From Azorinus chamasolen (lineage: Eukaryota > Mollusca > Bivalvia > Cardiida > Solecurtidae), in contig OY755252.1 of NCBI GenBank assembly GCA_963576725.1, forward strand, positions 28,402,078-28,466,077: DNA of 64,000 nucleotides. Direction: 5' to 3'. Under the pieces are notes generated by a model, which saw nothing but the letters and a program-made list of their open reading frames with translations, was not told the DNA's origin and ran no database searches. The stretch's first letter is position 1, and each line of letters opens with the position of its first letter. Shown here piece by piece: positions 41,086 through 52,174 of this stretch. The position numbers and the translations under genes were made by a program.

Positions 41086-41135
41086 GGGCCGTGTGTGTGC
41101 GTGCGTGCGTGCTTGCGTGCGTGTGTGTGTATGTA
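40944..41135 (+). repeat. (GTGC)n/(GT)n microsatellite
   Basis: GTGC-rich at the left, GT-rich in the middle with an interruption 'gagggggccg', then GTGC and 'gtatgtatg'. The left flank 'taacgaaaacatgaatattg' is shared with the (TATG)n locus at 27,665. Confidence 0.95.
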
Positions 41136-41378
41136 TGTTTGTTTGTTTCGAATATACATTTTAGTATGTGCATTTAGTTTGTTTAGGAATGTAACGATAG
41201 TTGCGGAAATCTTAATTGACTAGTTTTTATAAAGCCTAGTGTGTACACTGCTTTACAATTTCCGAATAGAATAACCAATAATTTATATAACATAAGCACA
41301 CGCGTTCTGCTGCTTGGTATGTATCAAAAGCATTGCATAAGTGTAACATATATTTCAATTTATCGTGTTATTTTTGCA

Positions 41379-42100
41379 GATGTTACAAATATTGCTAACC
41401 TGCGCCAGCTATTTTGTTTCATTTGTTGTTACAATTTTCCCGGTTATTACAGATGTTGCCGTTGTTACATATGTTGCCAATGCTATATATATATATTGCC
41501 GGTGTTACATTTGTTGTCGGCTGTTAACATATATAGTCATTGTTCCATATGTTTCCAGCGTTACACATGTTGCATTTTGCAGATGTTACAAATATTGCTA
41601 ACCTGTGCCAGCTATTTTGTTTCATTTGTTGTTACAATTTTCCCGGTTATTACAGATGTTGCCGTTGTTACATATGTTGCCAATGCTATATATATATTGC
41701 CGGTGTTACATTTGTTGTCGGCTGTTAACATATATAGTCATTGTTCCATATGTTTCCAGCGTTACACATGTTGTCATTGCTACCTATATTGCAAGTGTTA
41801 CATTTATGGCCGGCTGTATACTTATGTAGTTGTTTTGCACATGTTGTCATTGCCACCTATATTGCAAGTGTTACATCTATGGCCGGCTGTATACTTATGT
41901 AGTTGTTTTACACATGTTGTCATTGCTACCTATATTGCAAGTGTTACATTTATGGCCGGCTGTATACTTATGTAGTTGTTTTACACATGTTGCCATTGCT
42001 ACCTATATTGCAAGTGTTACATCTATGGCCGGCTGTATACTTATGTAGTTGTTGTTACACATGTTGCCATTGTTGCATATGTTGCTGTTGTTACATTATT
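41379..42100 (+). repeat. Two-level tandem repeat of GTTACA/GTTGCC words
   Basis: A ~194-bp unit occurs twice (41,379 and 41,576, 'gcagatgttacaaatattgc' to 'ccagcgttacacatgttg'). Then a 72-73-bp unit occurs four times from about 41,780 ('tattgcaagtgttacat', 'tatggccggctgtatactta', 'tgtagttgttttacacatg'). Open ORFs result from the unit length and are not credible genes. Paralogue at 60,680-60,975 is shorter. Confidence 0.85.
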
Positions 42101-42299
42101 ATGTAAGAATGAAATCAGTCCAGTAAAGGTACATCAGAATAAACACCGATATAGTTTCCTTACGATTCTGGATACAACATAATAACAAACAATATCAAAC
42201 AGTGTACTTTTACTTTGTTCATTATGCAAATGCAAGAATGACGTCACATAGTTAAGTAATACATGTATTCATCGGTGCCTCGAAGACAAATATGTAATA

Positions 42300-42475
42300 T
42301 CATATGCTAACAGGTCGGATCAAGATGAGACGCCGAATAATTCCACGTCACATCAGCATCAAAGCTGTTTTATATTCTGTTTATCTTAATATAGCTTAAT
42401 ATAGAGAAATTGAAGAAGTCAGAAGCCGCCAAAATAAGTGTTCAGCAGGCGTTGATACTAGCATTATAAGAGTTA
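42300..42475 (+). mobile_element. Family D-like MITE remnant
   Basis: 'ggatcaagatgagacgccga', 'ccacgtcacatcagcatcaa' then 'agctgttttatattctg'. Its paralogue at 61,149-61,366 keeps both ends. Confidence 0.5.
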
Positions 42476-42734
42476 AAAGCGACTATGCTAAATCTATCCA
42501 TCGTCTGATAAATTCAGTGTTATTAACATAATAAAAATGAAACCTTCGATTGACAAATGGGTTGTTATTTAACTCGAACTATGAAACACGGCATCTTCAG
42601 GTTTGTAAGACTGTTAAAGATACACATTTGATTTACTGTATGAAATATATGTTTTCTGATATATGTATATGTCTGGTTACTCATATAATTTCCATCTCAA
42701 CTTCACCGTATACACACGGTACTAACGCTGCATC

Positions 42735-42962
42735 TTAACCATTTCTCTCTTCAATGTTTTATTCTAAATTTCAATACCTACTGGATAGTCATATGCAAAA
42801 TAGTTATAATTAATTATGGAAGGTGGAACATGGTAGCCAGTTTAGAAACTAAACAAACGGGTCTTTCAAATTATCTTAGCAAACAGAACAGACCCTGATC
42901 AGAAGACTTTAGGAGCCATCTGATCTGGGTCTTCCCAATTTGCATATGCGATAAAGAGTTAA
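42735..42962 (-). mobile_element. Family F TTAA-type MITE
   Basis: TTAACCATTTCTCTCTTCAA to 'atatgcgataaagagttaa'. Hairpin remnant 'gaccctgatcagaagacttt' and 'aggagccatctgatctgggt'. Paralogue of 61,600-61,829. Confidence 0.75.
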
Positions 42963-44480
42963 GCACTGTCTTTAGTTTGATATAATCCACACGATGAGAT
43001 GCATTCAATCTCCTTTCCAAACTGAACGGTGGGTTATTGTTCAGGAACATTCTTCTCGTTCAGCTGCAATTCAAAATAAATAAATTGTTAATCACGATAC
43101 TTCAAATGCTTATAAAATAACTGCAAATATACATTGTACTTTTGAAATGAACTCGTTCTGACATCTTAAAGAAAATCAATGGTTTGATGATAGGATTAAT
43201 ACACCTGTTTCGGGTATTACACATGTAAAGCCCTGTGGGTCGTTGGAATGGGAAGGCGAACAATTGTTCCGAATGACCTGGTAGAGACTAATGCAGAACC
43301 CAAATATATTAATGCTGGTCTTGCACATAACTACGACTTATCCACCATTTACTTTACGACACACTATTGTCGAGTTACTATGCTTTTGTTTCCAGGTATT
43401 TGCTTATATAATGAGTTAAAAGCTACAGACCATAGAAACAAATTGAATATTGGCGTATGGATTGATAAAATCAACTTGAGCGGTGCATAACAAATTTATA
43501 ATAACCCGTTGCGAAATATAAGACGAACAGCGACTGAAAATGCATAGTCCTAATGTGACCATAACCCTAACCACGCGGTCAAATGAAACCGTGTTATGCA
43601 CAAGTATAACACGTTTGCAGGGAAACAGTGGCGGATTGCAGCTTGGAAGTACCTCGTGAAAATAAAATCGCAAGGTTCATTTAGAGACAGTGCACATTGT
43701 TCTATACTTCTCAATTATGTTGTTTTAATTAGTTTTTTTCCGCATTTATTTTTATTACATAATTACATATGTGCCCCGAAATCAAGAATGATGTCACTGA
43801 CTATCTCCTGATAACAATGGCTTTTATTATTTTCAATCTCACGGATACACCCTTAAAGGTTTAGTGGTCTTTTGATCCATATCTGTGAATACAATAAGCG
43901 GACGATTGTTACATCATGGTTTGAACTTAACCAGGAATGAATTTGGTCAACACTTCCCGTGTAAATATACCAAGGATAACATTTGACATCGTAGCTTGAC
44001 GTGTGAAAATAAATAACATGAATATTGTACTGAAAATTGCTTTGGCAGTGATTTTGACGATCATCACAAAAGTTAGATAAATACCAACATATCATGAAAT
44101 TGAAAATCAAATGCCAAGTGCTCCTGATGGAATTATCAAGGACCGAGAGATAAGGGTAACCAGATCAAGTATTGGAATTATAATGTTACGCCGATATGTC
44201 TATAAACGTTGTTAAACACGTGCTGCATCAGCATGTAAATACAAATACATGTGCAATGATTTAGTATCAGGATCTGTATATATGCGTTAATGTTAAGATA
44301 AAGATTTATTTATTTAGAAATACAGACTGTTTTACAAATATATATTTATTTGATTGCAGAAATCAAAACAAAATGCCCAGTTGCTGTCTCTATCGATATT
44401 TTGATTGTGGTCCAGTGTGTGGTTTTTTCTGCTGCTACTTTTTTCATTTAGAATATTTAAGACTGAATAGAAAACTGTGA
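42963..44480. other. No recognisable gene; shared with 61,830-63,980
   Basis: Contains paired small ORFs (43,248-43,490 here, 62,268-62,459 in the paralogue), but substitutions fall on all codon positions, so I do not call a gene. A+T-rich elsewhere. Confidence 0.4.
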
Positions 44481-45076
44481 ATGAAATATATAATCAGATA
44501 CAGAGCCAGCTGAATATATGTACAATGAAATCGTGTAACTTTGTATTATATCGAACAAAACCGCATGAAAAGTACACTGCTTGGTTTGCGAAAGCCCGTT
44601 CTTATCTGATAATGTCAGGTTACCAAAGCTGGAAAAGCTTTTTCAAAAGCTTTATGCTACCAGACTTGGCTCACACATCATATTTAGTATGGGAGTAACA
44701 ATCACCCAGGGTAATATTATTCATAAATTAGAATGCATGTGTCATGTATAAGGCTCTTTGAATTAACATAGTTAAGTTAAATAAAATTATATTTAAACAT
44801 TTGATATTTCTTACAATATAAATGCACATGTTAATACCCACTCTACACACACAGAAAGGCTTCCTGCATTATGTGTGTCCTGCATTAAGCAACCGTCTGC
44901 TTTTTTAAGACCACTGTGTTCAAAATGAATGCCCCCTTAGGACAGATTCTACTGTATAATTCATTATTCAGATAAGTAAACTGGTCATAGTAACTTAGCA
45001 TGCATAACTATTATATATCCATAAATGTATTTATACTGGACAAAGAGAATATAAAAATACTTTTGTTTATACTCAC
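44481..45076. other. Mostly unrecognised; family E right half at 44,855-44,956
   Basis: 'gcttcctgcattatgtgtgt', 'cctgcattaagcaaccgtct' and 'gacagattctactgta' are family E. The rest is A+T-rich with no repeat recognised. A possible terminal acceptor on the minus strand near 44,479 ('atttcattcacag') was considered but not called. Confidence 0.4.
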
Positions 45077-45189
45077 GGCTTTCGTCAGCACAGCTTTCTT
45101 CAGCAGAGCATTTCTCTTGCTAATCCGATGCTCCCTCAGGCATGCCTTTCTAAGTTTACTGTCCGCCAGGGCAATACAATTACGGTTGT
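45077..45189 (-). CDS. Candidate internal coding exon of a spliced host gene
   Basis: On the minus strand a 113-bp open segment lies between an acceptor 'ttttaaattcacag' and a strong donor GCC|GTGAGT. It is open in one frame only (two nucleotides then 37 codons), reading 'NRNCIALADSKLRKAC' followed by a basic stretch with 'ISKRN' and 'LLKKAVLTKA'. It is richer in G+C than its surroundings and has no copy elsewhere in the window. The leading 'AC' completes a codon with the single G left by the candidate upstream exon at 50,771-50,858. The encoded peptide is strongly basic with two Cys and several dibasic pairs. I do not recognise the family. The 3' exons were not found. Confidence 0.4.
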
Positions 45190-45858
45190 CTGTGAATTTA
45201 AAACCTTAGTTAGAAGCGTATGGCGGTTTCCAAAACTCTCTATTTTAAAACACTATTGACGAATTTGTGACGACATCAGCGAATAGTCTGGATCCAAATG
45301 AAACGGTGAGTATCTCGGCGTCCCATACGGAATCAAACTATTTGTTAACGATCGTCAGCATGTTGCACATGTACGATATACTAAATGTATATACACTAGC
45401 TCTTATTGTCGTAGAGCTCGGATAATTTGTCCTAATCCCTAACCTACTTATTATGCACTAAGCAAAATTCGTAACAATACTATTTTTATCATCGACATAG
45501 TACGGGTTTATTCTCGGCACATGTCCCGGTAAGCACCTATGCAAGGACACAGTCGTGATTATGTGGTTTACATACGCACGGGTTATCGCTCTCGCAAAAT
45601 TTCAGCTAGAATAAACTTCACGATTTACCGTCGGAGTTGTATCTAAACAGCGTCATCTCTTGTATGTACATTATGTATTGTGCATATGGGCCAAGGGTCA
45701 GGACACAATTTCCGAGCTATAAATGATCTAAGTATAGTTCGATTTCGAGTGCTGATTGCACTTTTTTATTTATAGAGGTTGCAGTCATTCTAACTTATGG
45801 GTAAGTGGACAATGATTGTCAAACGAAGCTCGTAGTAATCGTGCATAATTAGTATATA

Positions 45859-46063
45859 CAGTAAAACCCCGCTAATACGACCATCTAAAATAGGTATATA
45901 ATTGTGGGTGCTAGATGCAGGTGGTAGCTTAATGCAGGACAAAAGTAATGCAGGAAGCTCCTAGAGGAGCTTTCTGTATTACTTTTGTCCTGCATTAAGC
46001 AACCACCTGCTTATAAAGACACACGTTTATTCATTAAGTGGTCGCATTAGAGGGGTTCTACCG
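45859..46063 (+). mobile_element. Family E TA-type MITE, intact
   Basis: CAGTAAAACCCCGCTAATAC opens and 'cgcattagaggggttctaccg' closes. TA TSD at 45,857-45,858 and 46,064-46,065. The core hairpin pairs 'ttaatgcaggacaaaagtaa' with its complement, apex GCTCCTAGAGGAGC. Confidence 0.9.
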
Positions 46064-46065
46064 TA

Positions 46066-46740
46066 TATGCTTGTTACAGGTATGTATAACCACAGCTAAC
46101 TCCGGATAAAATGCATGGTTTGTGACGCGTTTTACCTCCACGGGTGGACTCGTCCTAAAGGTCACATCTCACGGGTCGAAATCGAACAATACATGTGCGA
46201 ATTTATAGTTGTACTTGCAAATGCATGTCTAAACAAACAACATTCCATTCTGAGCGACACTTAATCAAGTTCACCATACATAATACAGTTCATACATTTT
46301 AACCTATAGCCTGCTATGGGCGGATGAGTCAATACCTATGCAAACAGTTTAGTTTAAACATATTTTATTTCATTAATGTACATAAATCCACATATCACTA
46401 GATATATATTAAGGATTGGTTCGGAAGCAACATGCTTATTGGGATCCTCTCCCTGACGCATTATAACTACACTGGTGGACATTGTTTAACATATCATGAC
46501 ACAACTATGTCGGTGAGTACAACTCAAAAAACTAGGAGAAAAACATAAGAAAACGGTACATGAATGTGTCTACAACATAACAGTGTCTCGGTAGACTTAC
46601 AGAAGGGAGTGTTATATATTGGATGGTACTTCTGTTACATGTACGTTTGAAGAACACAATGGACGTAGAACATCATTCATGACCAATATCATAGTAACAG
46701 CTGGAAAGAAAATAAAGAGAATGGAAATAATGGTGGTCAA
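46066..46740. other. No gene recognised
   Basis: 46,300-46,345 holds 'aacctatagcctgctatggg' and 'gcaaacagtttag', resembling a family D left end. The remainder is unrecognised. Confidence 0.4.
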
Positions 46741-46749
46741 CATGATGGA

Positions 46750-47665
46750 GACCAAGGGCCGGTGAGACAAGGAGTGCATATGACTATGGTCACCCTACTT
46801 AAAACAAGTCAAATAATGGAACTTAACCGAATCTTTTATTTTCTAAAATGAACTTCTGCACCGCTTGAAATATGATAGTGTTACTATATGTATCAAGTGA
46901 TGGATCACCGTAAAGAAGGAGTTTCACTGTAACAGACCGTAAATAGCTAATTGTATGTTTTAAATGGGTACGCTGGACGTGGTAAAGCGGGCATATAAGA
47001 CAAAAGTGTTCAGTACTTTCGATATCACCACAAGAGCATAGCGGAGAGGCAATAATGTTTTTCTGAAACAATGGAAGGTTTAGTGCGCTACAATTTGTTC
47101 TCAACCGGGTATGGAGTATTTGACCCTGTATTGTACCAGCATAGAAGTATAAGGGAACAGGGGTGGTGTCATTGTGGTCAATCGCAGATTTGAAGGATGA
47201 CTTTGAAACAGAGCGTCTGACTTCTAAGGGGAGGTAGTTCCATTCACGAAAAACAGAGGGTAAGAAAGAATCCGAATACAGTTTTGTCTTGGATTGCACA
47301 GTCTGCACATTTACAATTGTTTTGGTTTCTTAAAGGATAATGACTCTGGTCGCCAACAAGTGGGGGAACTAGTGAGGATAGGAAATCAGGTGTTTCTTTA
47401 TGAATCATTTTGTAAAAGAGAAGTAGTTTGTGTTTTCGCCTTCTACACTCGAGAGATTCCCATCCTACTTCTTGTTCAAGATTCCGAATGGATATAAGCT
47501 TAGTTGCTCCTGTGGCGATTCTTGCAGCCTCGTATTGGATCTTTTTAAGTTCATACTTCTCATTGTTTGTGCAATTATCCCATACGACATCTGCATATTC
47601 CAGCAATTTTCTAATAAGACTTAAGTATATTGTTTCGAGTGCTTTTCTATCCAAAACATTTTAAT
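46750..47665 (-). mobile_element. 5'-truncated LINE, post-RT C-terminal fragment
   Basis: Read on the minus strand this holds the last ~295 codons of a LINE ORF2 plus a short 3' UTR. The 5' truncation is at about 47,660, next to a family D MITE. Confidence 0.8.
46823..47654 (-). pseudogene. LINE ORF2 C-terminus with one frameshift and zinc-finger motif
   Basis: First frame (47,654 down): 'LDRKALETIYLSLIRKLLEY' then 'ADVVWDNCTNNEKYELKKIQ' and 'EAARIATGATKLISIRNLEQ', the conserved region after the RT thumb in a mollusc-abundant LINE group. Near 47,300-47,320 the frame shifts by one base. The second frame continues 'KTKLYSDSFLPSVFREWNYL', then 'LHTRLRTNCSALNLPLFQ', 'CSCGDIESTEHFCLICPLY' with a C-x-C-x7-H-x2-C-like cluster, and ends 'FILENKRFG'. 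The RT catalytic part is missing by truncation. It is a dead fragment, but only one frameshift suggests moderate age. Confidence 0.85.
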
Positions 47666-47677
47666 TTACGCATTATG

Positions 47678-47870
47678 TTAATTCTTTCCCAGGCTTTATA
47701 TTTTATATAATCGATATGAGAATGCCGAGTAACTCGCGGTCTCATTAGGATCCAAACTGTTTGACACTCTGGTTGCATTTTGGTAGACAAATTGATTATA
47801 GCTTGAATTTTGAAAATGTAGTAGGTGAAACATTCTGTAAAAATAATTTGCACGGCAGGCTAAAGGTTAA
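47678..47870 (+). mobile_element. Family D TTAA-type MITE, copy 3
   Basis: TTAA at 47,678 and 47,867; right end 'cggcaggctaaaggttaa'; hairpin 'gagaatgccgagtaactcgc' and 'ggtctcattaggatccaaac'. Confidence 0.65.
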
Positions 47871-48797
47871 TAGTATAACGCACATGACACAATACGGGTA
47901 GATACCACCGTTAATCCCTTTGTCGGTAAATTCATAGTAAACTTTAAATTTTTTATTCAATTAAATGTAATAATTGATAAAACCAATTAAGATTCATTAC
48001 TATTCTATTTTCACTTTGTAGAACTTAGTGTGGCCTTATAAACAGAATCCTATAGAAAATCTATTTTGTGTTGTTTTTACGTATATTTAAGACAAAATGA
48101 GAATAATCTTTTTACCGACCTGCAGCAGACGAAAGGTTTTGCAAACGAAATAGGGTTAATAGAAATGCCAATGGGGCGATGTTGAATTCTGACGTGTTTC
48201 TAGTTTTGTATTGTGTTACTTTTCCTAAGAGTTCAATTTATAGGAAGTGCACTACTAAGAGAGCCGATAATACGTATAACTCGTATGTAAGTAGGTTCCT
48301 AACGGAGATATACATTCGTCCTGCATTAATCAACCGTCTTCTTTTCTAGAAGGTATTCGCTTTAAACAAGTCCATTTGTTACAACCTTACTAATAAAGAT
48401 GGACATACTCGCAGATTAAAAACGGAATGATATGATCAGAGTATCATTTAGTAACGAGACCACTTGCGCATGTTTTAACATGCTTTGAACACATTGTATT
48501 TACTGACAAAGTTTGATAGTTCAATGATGAGCAAGCCATCATTTTTATGTTCAAGGGGTGTGTAGTATAGTTTAGAACTAGAATTATCTTTACAAACAGG
48601 CGTAATGAGTATCAAATAGAACTACCAAGTTTCGTTAATGATAGAGTTATTTCAATATGAAAGCGTATGATATGCGAGGATGTAAATGAGAAACATCACT
48701 GATCCGGTCAAAGGATCGCATTTGCTTGAATATGACAGCACACTCATGTTCCCCATTCAACGGGTTATATACAAATCGTGAATTGTGATTAGGTTAA
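47871..48797. other. No gene recognised
   Basis: A+T-rich, with 'cctgcattaatcaaccgtct' near 48,320 as a family E trace. Otherwise nothing recognisable. Confidence 0.4.
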
Positions 48798-49161
48798 ATA
48801 TTCTGAAAATGGGTGATCCCTCGAAAGCAGAAGTAGAAATGCAAAAAGAGAAAACTGCAGACTCGGTTTTATTGAGTCTGTTCATGAGTAGTAATTAAAA
48901 GTGCAACACTACTCACGCCTCCTAGCAGCGGATTAAGCAGTATTCAATTTTCAAAACTAATAACATGAAAACTAATGATCCCGAAGGACCAGAAAATATA
49001 ACAACACTGAGAATGAAGAACGGGGCGACTTTTTACGGCCGCCACACAAGCACCTAACACCTGCTGTTGTGAAGTACATATATTCTGAAAATGGGTGATC
49101 CCTCGAAAGCAGAAGTAGAAATGCAAAAAGAGAAAACTGCAGACTCGGTTTTATTGAGTCT
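48798..49161 (+). repeat. Perfect 82-bp direct repeat around a family K segment
   Basis: 48,798-48,879 and 49,080-49,161 are identical ('gaaaatgggtgatccctcga' to 'ggttttattgagtct'). The 200 bp between them is family K. Both copies contain an ATG-led frame beginning 'MGDPSKAEVEMQKEKTADSV' that then diverges and stops within 30-45 codons. A partial third copy lies at about 51,698-51,740. Confidence 0.85.
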
Positions 49162-49165
49162 AGCC

Positions 49166-49750
49166 TTACTACCAGTCGCTTGCATCTGGCATTGTAAACT
49201 TTCAACTACCTGACATATATTTCTTTGCAAATGAGTAGACTGATCAAATTTCCAAAGAGTAGACACGGATGGGAGTCGTCTGTTAAAGGGCTGCTCAGTT
49301 TCCTGATGTTAAGTCCGATTCTGTAGTTTACCGGCTAATATATCCTGCGTTCATATACCAATGTAAGACTTCAGCTAATTAATGTACATGCATTATCATA
49401 TATTGTATGAGTATCAATGGGATACATGTAAGAGTACAACGACTGCATTGCCCATCCTGAGACAGGATGTCAAGTTCAATATGCCAGTGATTATGGTCTG
49501 AACTTACAGCTATAGCACGTATTTAAATTTTAGTAGGTCAGAGATGGTTTGTAATGCTGAAAGATTTAATCACAAACCTAGAAATATGGAATCTATGTTC
49601 ATGCGAATGTCACAAGTTACTGAAGAAGCAAAGGGTGAACTTCAGTTGTAAGTTATGTTTATTCTGCAAAATTGTTGCTTTTGTGCGTGTCAGGCATTAC
49701 GTGCTCATTGATTCTGGATGAAATCTCTTTAAACATACTGAGTAATACTT
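49166..49750. other. No gene recognised
   Basis: 'ccatcctgagacaggatgtc' near 49,451 is a small palindrome. 49,190-49,300 has a faint MITE-like 'gcaaatgagtagactg'. Confidence 0.35.
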
Positions 49751-49756
49751 GACGTT

Positions 49757-49952
49757 AATGTGTTAATAAGATTTTTGTCCTACTGACGCCTTTTTGCAAC
49801 AACTGTGATAACTAGAATATTTACTGTATTTATCACATTAGTTTCAAAACTATACAAATCCGAAATGCTCCTTTTCTATAATAAATGCTCCTTTTCGCTA
49901 GATTAATTCAAAGAAGTTTGGTCTAAAATAGTCTAGGAAGGCATGAGTAACT
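49757..49952 (-). mobile_element. Family C MITE, highly degraded
   Basis: 'gataactagaatatttactg', 'tttatcacattagtttcaaa', 'aatgctccttttcgctagat', 'agtctaggaaggcatgagta' follow the order of the 11,260-11,488 copy. Confidence 0.6.
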
Positions 49953-50440
49953 GGAAGAACCGGTTTTTAGCATATCCATAGAGGGGATTCTAGCCCTAGC
50001 CCTGCATAATGGAAATGTTTTCTCATTTCGAAATTTTCTTATTAAACACAATGTTTATGAACTGTTTAATACTGGTTGATAAGTTACATTTATAATTCGT
50101 GATTTTTATTTTATTCTATCCTGTTTGTGGTCAGCTCAACAAATGCCAAATTGACAATTGAGTGTATGTTAATGCATATGAAGTTAACTTGAAGATGGGA
50201 CTAATTTTCATTATATTGCTAAAGGGATTTTTAAAATTATTCTCTAAAGCCATTGGTTATATTTTTATGTAATTGTGTATGAATAATCCGTGATCATGTG
50301 TCCAAAGTGCTTAAATTATTATATTTCCCCAAGAAAAGAAATACTGTGGGGTGTAATTTATGTGCTATATTTTGAACAATAATTTGACATACACACATGT
50401 CTATACTTATGAAACACTAAAGTATCATGTATTAGTAGTG
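49953..50440. other. No gene recognised
   Basis: A+T-rich single-copy sequence without repeats or coding signals that I can see. Confidence 0.35.
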
Positions 50441-50445
50441 GTAAA

Positions 50446-50446
50446 G

Positions 50447-50543
<97 letters not shown>

Positions 50544-50544
50544 A
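50446..50544 (+). repeat. (AGT)n microsatellite
   Basis: Two pure trinucleotide blocks separated by one phase slip ('agtaggtagtag'). Confidence 0.97.
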
Positions 50545-50770
50545 ATAACAGATTTTGTCCTGGCTGAATTTTCATTACAAGAAGAAGGAGCAGCGTGTCA
50601 GAATTGTGCAGTTTTTATTGTTGCAGTAGTTGTTGTAGTAATCATCCCTGGATATGTTGGACTAAACTGTTTCCCTGTTTCCAATACAAATAATGAGGAG
50701 ATAGCAGTAATCCGATAACATATAAATGTCCTAAACGAAAACAATCCAAAATATTGAAAACATTTCATAC

Positions 50771-50858
50771 CATATTGACCGTGGATGCTCGCAAAAAGCA
50801 AGACCAGAACAAGCATTGTCACGCCGAACCTCATGTTTGTTTTCAGTTGTTGTAGAAG
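50771..50858 (-). CDS. Candidate signal-peptide exon of a spliced host gene
   Basis: On the minus strand an acceptor 'actgtagtttcag' is followed by 24 nt of leader, then 'aaacatgagg' in a favourable start context. The frame reads 'MRFGVTMLVLVLLFASIHG' then QY, a textbook signal peptide: Arg near the start, a hydrophobic Leu/Val core, and small residues before a likely cut at ASIHG-Q. A donor G|GTATGA follows, leaving one nucleotide (phase 1). That phase fits the exon at 45,077-45,189, making a joined Asp codon. Earlier donor CACG|GTCAAT has the same phase but is weaker. The protein would enter the secretory pathway. No homologue is recognised, and the exon call rests on signals only. Confidence 0.45.
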
Positions 50859-51144
50859 CTGAAACTACAGTAACAAAGAGTTTATTTATATATAACAAAA
50901 TATATAACATGATATGTTAGATACATATATTACCTTTATACAACAAATATAAAACCCAGAGATGCCACAGAAAATATGATTGACAGTGTGAAGCATAGGA
51001 ATAAGGTGTCGGATTTAACCATTCTTTAGGGAAACTGTTTAAAGTAATCGTGCACAGCACCATTGGCATGGAAGCAAAAAGAATAGATATATAGCAAGAA
51101 CACATTTTTTGTTTCATTTACGTAAACAATATATAAACATGTGA

Positions 51145-51387
51145 TTGTCCCTTTACTCTATATATACGCCTTTCTACGCATTTCCAAACAGAGTAGACCC
51201 AAATCAGACGCCTCATATAGGAGCCGTCTGATCAGTGTCTGCTCTGTTTGCTTGTAATATAAAATAGATATCTAGTTTGTGCCAATGCCAGAACTTATTT
51301 TGTCCACGTGCTATTGTAACAGATTAATCTAATTAATATTCATGAGGCCATTATTTCTTAAATAAATATTCATGGAGGAAAGGATTA
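51145..51387 (+). mobile_element. Family A TTAA-type MITE
   Basis: 'ttgtccctttactctatata' to 'aatattcatggaggaaaggat'. Hairpin 'gtagacccaaatcagacgcc' and 'tcatataggagccgtctgat'. The left TTAA has decayed to TTGT. Confidence 0.8.
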
Positions 51388-51689
51388 CGTTCCGGGTTTG
51401 TAGGATTACAGATTTGTTAAATATTATACAACTCTCGACAATGTAACTATGTTAATGCCGCAGGTAGATAGTATAACTATTTAATGCCAAAAACATGGAC
51501 GGCTAACTTGAAATAAATTTGGTCTGCCGACTAACTTCTGTGAAAACGTGTTAAAGGTGTATTGAGACAAAATTCAAACAGTTGAAGATTTAAAAATTTA
51601 CCCGTTAACATTATGATCCTAAGCATGTTACATAATAACATTCCACTAACTACACAATAGTTTGCAGGTGCATGGGACCACCATATCCG

Positions 51690-51865
51690 TTTTAACAATG
51701 TGAAAAGAGAAAGTTGCAGACTCGGTTTTATTGAGTCTGTTCATGAACAGTTAAACGTACAACACGACTAGCACCGACTTAAGCGGTATACAAATCTCAT
51801 AACTGAAACCATTGGAACTGGTGACACGAAGGACCAGAGGTCTGAAACACTGTTTTAACAATTTA
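51690..51865 (+). repeat. Family K dispersed repeat, copy 3
   Basis: 'gcagactcggttttattgag', 'tctgttcatgaacag', 'cgacttaagcggta', 'gacacgaaggaccagag'. Parallels 48,850-49,020. Confidence 0.6.
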
Positions 51866-51971
51866 AGATATGACATATGAATTTGTTCGAATAGAGGGGA
51901 ATTAAGAATATTATCACATGTCTCTTTCCTGTTTTTTATTCATCGCATTATTATCAAAATTAGTACAATCA

Positions 51972-51980
51972 TCTTCGTCG

Positions 51981-52062
<82 letters not shown>

Positions 52063-52172
52063 CGTCGTCGTCGTCGTCGTCGTCGTCGTCATCATCATCC
52101 TTACAATCGTTGATTATCATTTGTATTATTATTGTTATATTATTATTATTGTTGTTGTTGTTGTTGTTGTTA
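51972..52172 (+). repeat. (ATC)n, (GTC)n and (GTT)n microsatellites
   Basis: Blocks: (ATC)n with 'caccatc', (GTC)n near 52,063-52,090, then (TTA/GTT)n at 52,135-52,172. Ser-rich and Asp-rich ORFs on the two strands are products of the repeat. Confidence 0.97.
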
Positions 52173-52174
52173 GT

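Larger units (their letters stand above)
41240..44480. repeat. Paralogous block III, copy a (pairs with 60,540-63,980)
   Basis: Marker pairs: 'aacaaacaatatcaaacagt' (42,183) with 'aacaaacaatgtcaaacagt' (61,049); 'tcttctcgttcagctgcaat' near 43,052 with 61,923; 'gcgaacaattgttccgaatg' (43,256) with 62,127; 'tgacgatcatc' (44,053) with 63,057. The offset is about 19 kb. Confidence 0.75.

Noticed and set aside
44373..44460. Cys-rich plus-strand stretch beginning 'MPSCCLYRYFDCGPVCGFFC' with a preceding acceptor-like 'ttgattgcag'
   Set aside because: The paralogous sequence at 63,960 has a stop in the same frame, there is no donor, and composition can explain it.
44479..44491. A terminal exon of the candidate host gene just below 44,479 (minus strand)
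   Set aside because: The acceptor 'tttcattcacag' would add only a few codons before a stop, and the site lies at the edge of a duplicated block. Too weak to call.
45000..45209. Plus-strand 69-codon ORF over the candidate exon
   Set aside because: It is the antisense shadow of the minus-strand exon, which has better splice signals and composition.
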